A DNA stretch of 64,000 nucleotides from Enterococcus faecalis_A (GTDB lineage: Bacteria; Bacillota; Bacilli; Lactobacillales; Enterococcaceae): positions 496,001 to 560,000 of the forward strand of contig JBPDWA010000001.1 in the NCBI GenBank assembly GCA_051295955.1, in the 5' to 3' direction. Shown here piece after piece: positions 61,853-64,000 of the stretch (its first letter is position 1; every line of letters begins with the position of its first letter). Both the position numbers and the translations under genes were made by a program. The notes under the pieces were generated by a model. It was given only the letters and a program-made list of their open reading frames with translations, ran no database searches and was not told the DNA's origin.

Positions 61853-63307
61853 ATGGCAGAAGAGAGAATCAAACGGATTGCTCAAGGTATTTACAAAGAA
61901 GTTGGGGGACCTGAAAATGTCGCCAAAGTGATTCACTGTATGACACGAGTACGGATGGATATTCGTGATTATGACAAAGTTAACCTTGAAGGACTGAAAA
62001 AAATTGATGGAGTAATGGGCGTTGTGGAAGACGATACGCTACAAGTTGTAGTCGGACCCGGAACCGTCAATAAAGTCGCCCAAGAAATGGTTGATGAAGT
62101 CGGTGTGAAATTAGGCGATCCATTCCCAGCTGCAGCCTCTGTTTCAGTTGAAGGGGGAAAATCAGGCAAAGATTTAGTAGAACAAAAGGCAGCACAGGTG
62201 AAAGCAGAGCAAAAAGCAAAACATAACAATTCATCACCCTTTAAAAAAGTGTTAAAAGCAATTTCTAGCATCTTTGTTCCAATGATTCCAGCTTTTGTTG
62301 GAGCCGGTATTATTGGCGGGATTGCAGCGGTTATGTCCAACCTAGTAGTAGCAGGAGATATTTCTGCTTCATGGCAGCAATATATTGATGTGTTAAATAT
62401 CATCAAAAATGGGATCTTTTCTTATCTAGCTATTTACACTGGGATTAACAGTGCTAGCGTATTTGGTGCAACACCAGCTCTTGGTGGTGTCATTGGTGCG
62501 GTAACTATGTTAACGGGAATGAACCCGGATGCTCCTATTAGTAATTTATTTACGCATGGCAATTTAGCTGCTGGACAAGGCGGCATCATTGGTGTAATCT
62601 TTGCAGTTTGGTTGCTATCTTTAGTGGAAAAACAATTGCACAAATATATTCCAGAATCAATTGACATCATCGTAACTCCAACGATTACCTTGTTAGTTAT
62701 TGGCTTATTGACCATTTTCTTAATCATGCCGATTGCTGGTGCAATATCAAATGGCTTAGTTGGAATTATTAATTTTGTATTAGAAAAAGGTGGTATGTTT
62801 GCCGGGTTTACTTTAGGCTTAACTTTCTTACCAATGGTTATGTTTGGTTTGCATCAAATTTTAACACCAATTCATATTGAAATGATTAATCAAACCGGCA
62901 GCACGCTTTTATTGCCAATCTTAGCGATGGCCGGTGCTGGACAAGTCGGTGCTGCATTAGCCTTATGGATTCGTTGCAAAAAAGACAAACAGTTAGTTGA
63001 AATGATCAAGGGGGCTTTGCCGGTAGGGATATTAGGAATTGGCGAACCGCTAATTTATGGAGTAACGTTGCCGTTAGGTCGTCCTTTTGTAACTGCGTGT
63101 ATCGGTGGTGGTATTGGTGGTGCGGTCATTGGTGCTTTTGGTAACATTGGCGCGATTGCTATTGGTCCAAGTGGTATTGCGTTAATTCCATTAATCGCCA
63201 ACAATCAATGGCTTGGTTATGTGATCGGTTTATTGGCTGCTTATGCAGGTGGCTTTGTGGCTACTTTATTCTTTGGTATCCCTAAAGAATTACAAGAAAC
63301 TAAATAA
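61853..63307 (+). CDS. murP: PTS EIIBC transporter for N-acetylmuramic acid (MurP-like)
   Basis: 484 residues, GAGGGGG before ATG. EIIB with the phosphocysteine in VIHCMTRVRMD (Cys29), a Lys/Ala-rich linker (about 95-125), then an EIIC domain of about ten helices with FGLHQILTPIHIEM and GIGEPLIYGVTLPLGRPF. The substrate MurNAc, or MurNAc-GlcNAc, is inferred from mupG, murQ and murR around it; by sequence it belongs to the glucose-sucrose superfamily, like TreP. EIIA is absent and presumably comes from the gene at 59.2 kb. Confidence 0.92.
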   Translation: MAEERIKRIAQGIYKEVGGPENVAKVIHCMTRVRMDIRDYDKVNLEGLKKIDGVMGVVEDDTLQVVVGPGTVNKVAQEMVDEVGVKLGDPFPAAASVSVEGGKSGKDLVEQKAAQVKAEQKAKHNNSSPFKKVLKAISSIFVPMIPAFVGAGIIGGIAAVMSNLVVAGDISASWQQYIDVLNIIKNGIFSYLAIYTGINSASVFGATPALGGVIGAVTMLTGMNPDAPISNLFTHGNLAAGQGGIIGVIFAVWLLSLVEKQLHKYIPESIDIIVTPTITLLVIGLLTIFLIMPIAGAISNGLVGIINFVLEKGGMFAGFTLGLTFLPMVMFGLHQILTPIHIEMINQTGSTLLLPILAMAGAGQVGAALALWIRCKKDKQLVEMIKGALPVGILGIGEPLIYGVTLPLGRPFVTACIGGGIGGAVIGAFGNIGAIAIGPSGIALIPLIANNQWLGYVIGLLAAYAGGFVATLFFGIPKELQETK

Positions 63308-63316
63308 ACACTAAAA

Positions 63317-63352
63317 GAAAAGTGGAGAGCTTGGCTTCTCCATTTTTCTTTG
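63317..63352 (+). terminator. Terminator after murP
   Basis: GAAAAGTGGAGA and TCTCCATTTTTC arms; it separates murP from murR. Confidence 0.7.
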
Positions 63353-63409
63353 TTACAATTTAAAGAGATAAAAATAATTATAAAACAGTTATATAAAGGG
63401 AGATAGCTT

Positions 63410-64000
63410 ATGCGGCAAAACATCATATTATCGATTCAGGATTATAAAGAGCGCTTACCGCTATCAGAGAAAAAAATTGCGGAATACATTCTAGAACATA
63501 CAGCGGAAGTACTTTCATTAAATGCTCAAGAATTGGCTAAAAAAGCCGGCTCCAGTCCAGCAGCTATCATTCGATTTTGCCATTCAATACATGTGAATGG
63601 TTTTACGGAATTAAAGCTCCTTTTGTCTGCTAATTTAGGGCAAATGACAGAAGAAATGTACACCGAAGTAGAGAAAAATGAATCGACAGAAGACATTAAA
63701 AAGAAATTACAGGCACGTGTAGTTCATGTAATCGAACGTACGAATCAATCTTTAAAAGAAACTGCCATTGAAGAAGCAGTCACTTTGATTGAATCAGCAG
63801 AAATTATCTATGTCTATGGTTTGGGCGCTTCCTCTTTAGTTGCACAAGATATTTTCCAAAAATTTACTCGCTTAGGTAGAAATGTTTTCACGTCTCTTGA
63901 TCATCACCTATTCGCTTCGGCTTTAGGAACTTCTGAAAAGACCGGTGTATTAATTGCCGTATCCAATTCAGGAGGCACTTTGGAAACCAACCGTTTGGCC
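63410..64000 (+). CDS. murR: RpiR-family regulator MurR, partial
   Basis: First 197 residues, cut by the window end; GGGAG precedes ATG 63410. The N-terminal HTH_6 domain (LPLSEKKIAEYILEHTAEVLSLNAQELAKKAGSSPAAIIRFCHSI) is followed by a SIS domain (about 125 on: EIIYVYGLGASSLVAQDIFQKFTRLG, VLIAVSNSGGT). RpiR-type regulators sense phosphosugars through SIS; here MurNAc-6-phosphate is likely. It presumably binds the TTGAAAT-type palindrome in front of mupG. The gene is separated from murP by a terminator and has its own leader. Confidence 0.9.
   Translation, partial: MRQNIILSIQDYKERLPLSEKKIAEYILEHTAEVLSLNAQELAKKAGSSPAAIIRFCHSIHVNGFTELKLLLSANLGQMTEEMYTEVEKNESTEDIKKKLQARVVHVIERTNQSLKETAIEEAVTLIESAEIIYVYGLGASSLVAQDIFQKFTRLGRNVFTSLDHHLFASALGTSEKTGVLIAVSNSGGTLETNRLA

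Noticed and set aside
61969..62406. Minus-strand 145-codon frame within murP
   Set aside because: Shadow of the EIIBC gene with Pro/Thr/Ser-rich antisense composition.
1..64000. CRISPR arrays, insertion sequences, tRNA and rRNA genes
   Set aside because: I looked for regularly spaced repeats, transposase motifs, terminal inverted repeats with target duplications and tRNA-like TTCRANNC arms and found no convincing case; a tRNAscan-SE and ISfinder run would settle it.

Overview
The window looks like a chromosomal segment of a low-GC lactic acid bacterium, most likely an Enterococcus or close relative. This rests on recognisable gene families and their order: a Pbp5/Pbp4-type low-affinity penicillin-binding protein, tsaB-rimI-rimI-tsaD, ylaN-ftsW-pyc-(CAP protein)-ylbF-ylbG-rsmD-coaD-sepM-comEA-comEB-comEC-holA-rpsT, and a MurNAc recycling cluster (crr-like EIIA, mupG, murQ, murP, murR). 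I cannot name the species. Gene order on the housekeeping side is conserved, but the window also carries many long non-coding stretches and gene relics, which suggests ongoing gene decay.

Layout. 1-2.8 kb: a surface protein with an LPKTG sorting motif in the middle of the chain, a VOC-family protein and small hypotheticals. 3.2-4.8 kb: trehalose PTS EIIBC behind a cre-like site and a TreR-type palindrome. 4.9-12.7 kb: an accessory block with a DUF3958-like relic, a nucleoid-associated protein, an AT-rich circular-bacteriocin operon (7.1-10.75 kb), then a frameshifted LXG (type VII secretion) toxin relic and yxeA. 12.8-22 kb: a YugP-type metallopeptidase, a PucR-type regulator, tadA, the SRP RNA, and a YdjI-YdjG-YdjH-like envelope-stress module. 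22-29.3 kb: pbp5, the tRNA t6A genes, and argS under a T-box. 30-34 kb: an HD-domain protein, a fluoride riboswitch with a CLC-F fluoride exporter, yktA-like and inositol-phosphatase-like genes. 34-53.4 kb: typA, a gene relic, recQ, then the long ylaN to holA run including a complete comEA-comEB-comEC late-competence set. 53.9-64 kb: a PanE-family dehydrogenase, a thioesterase, rpsT, a phosphate transporter pair, uppP, and the MurNAc cluster, in which murR runs off the window.

The most interesting locus is the bacteriocin operon. Two translationally coupled genes encode paralogous precursors, each with a 25-residue hydrophobic leader and a 63- or 64-residue core ending in Trp. Both resemble AS-48 and enterocin NKR-5-3B circular bacteriocins. 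They are followed by a large membrane protein, a SpoIIM/DUF95 protein, an ABC ATPase with an aberrant signature motif, and a small membrane protein. Characterised circular bacteriocins are, to my knowledge, single peptides, so a paired-precursor system would be unusual.

Other points of note are an in-frame nonsense codon that removes the last 36 residues of mupG, remnants of a type VII toxin module, a hairpin upstream of recQ built from two inverted perfect DnaA boxes, and a 19-codon hydrophobic ORF just downstream of the SRP RNA. All calls are from reading the sequence by eye with family knowledge from memory; no database search was run.
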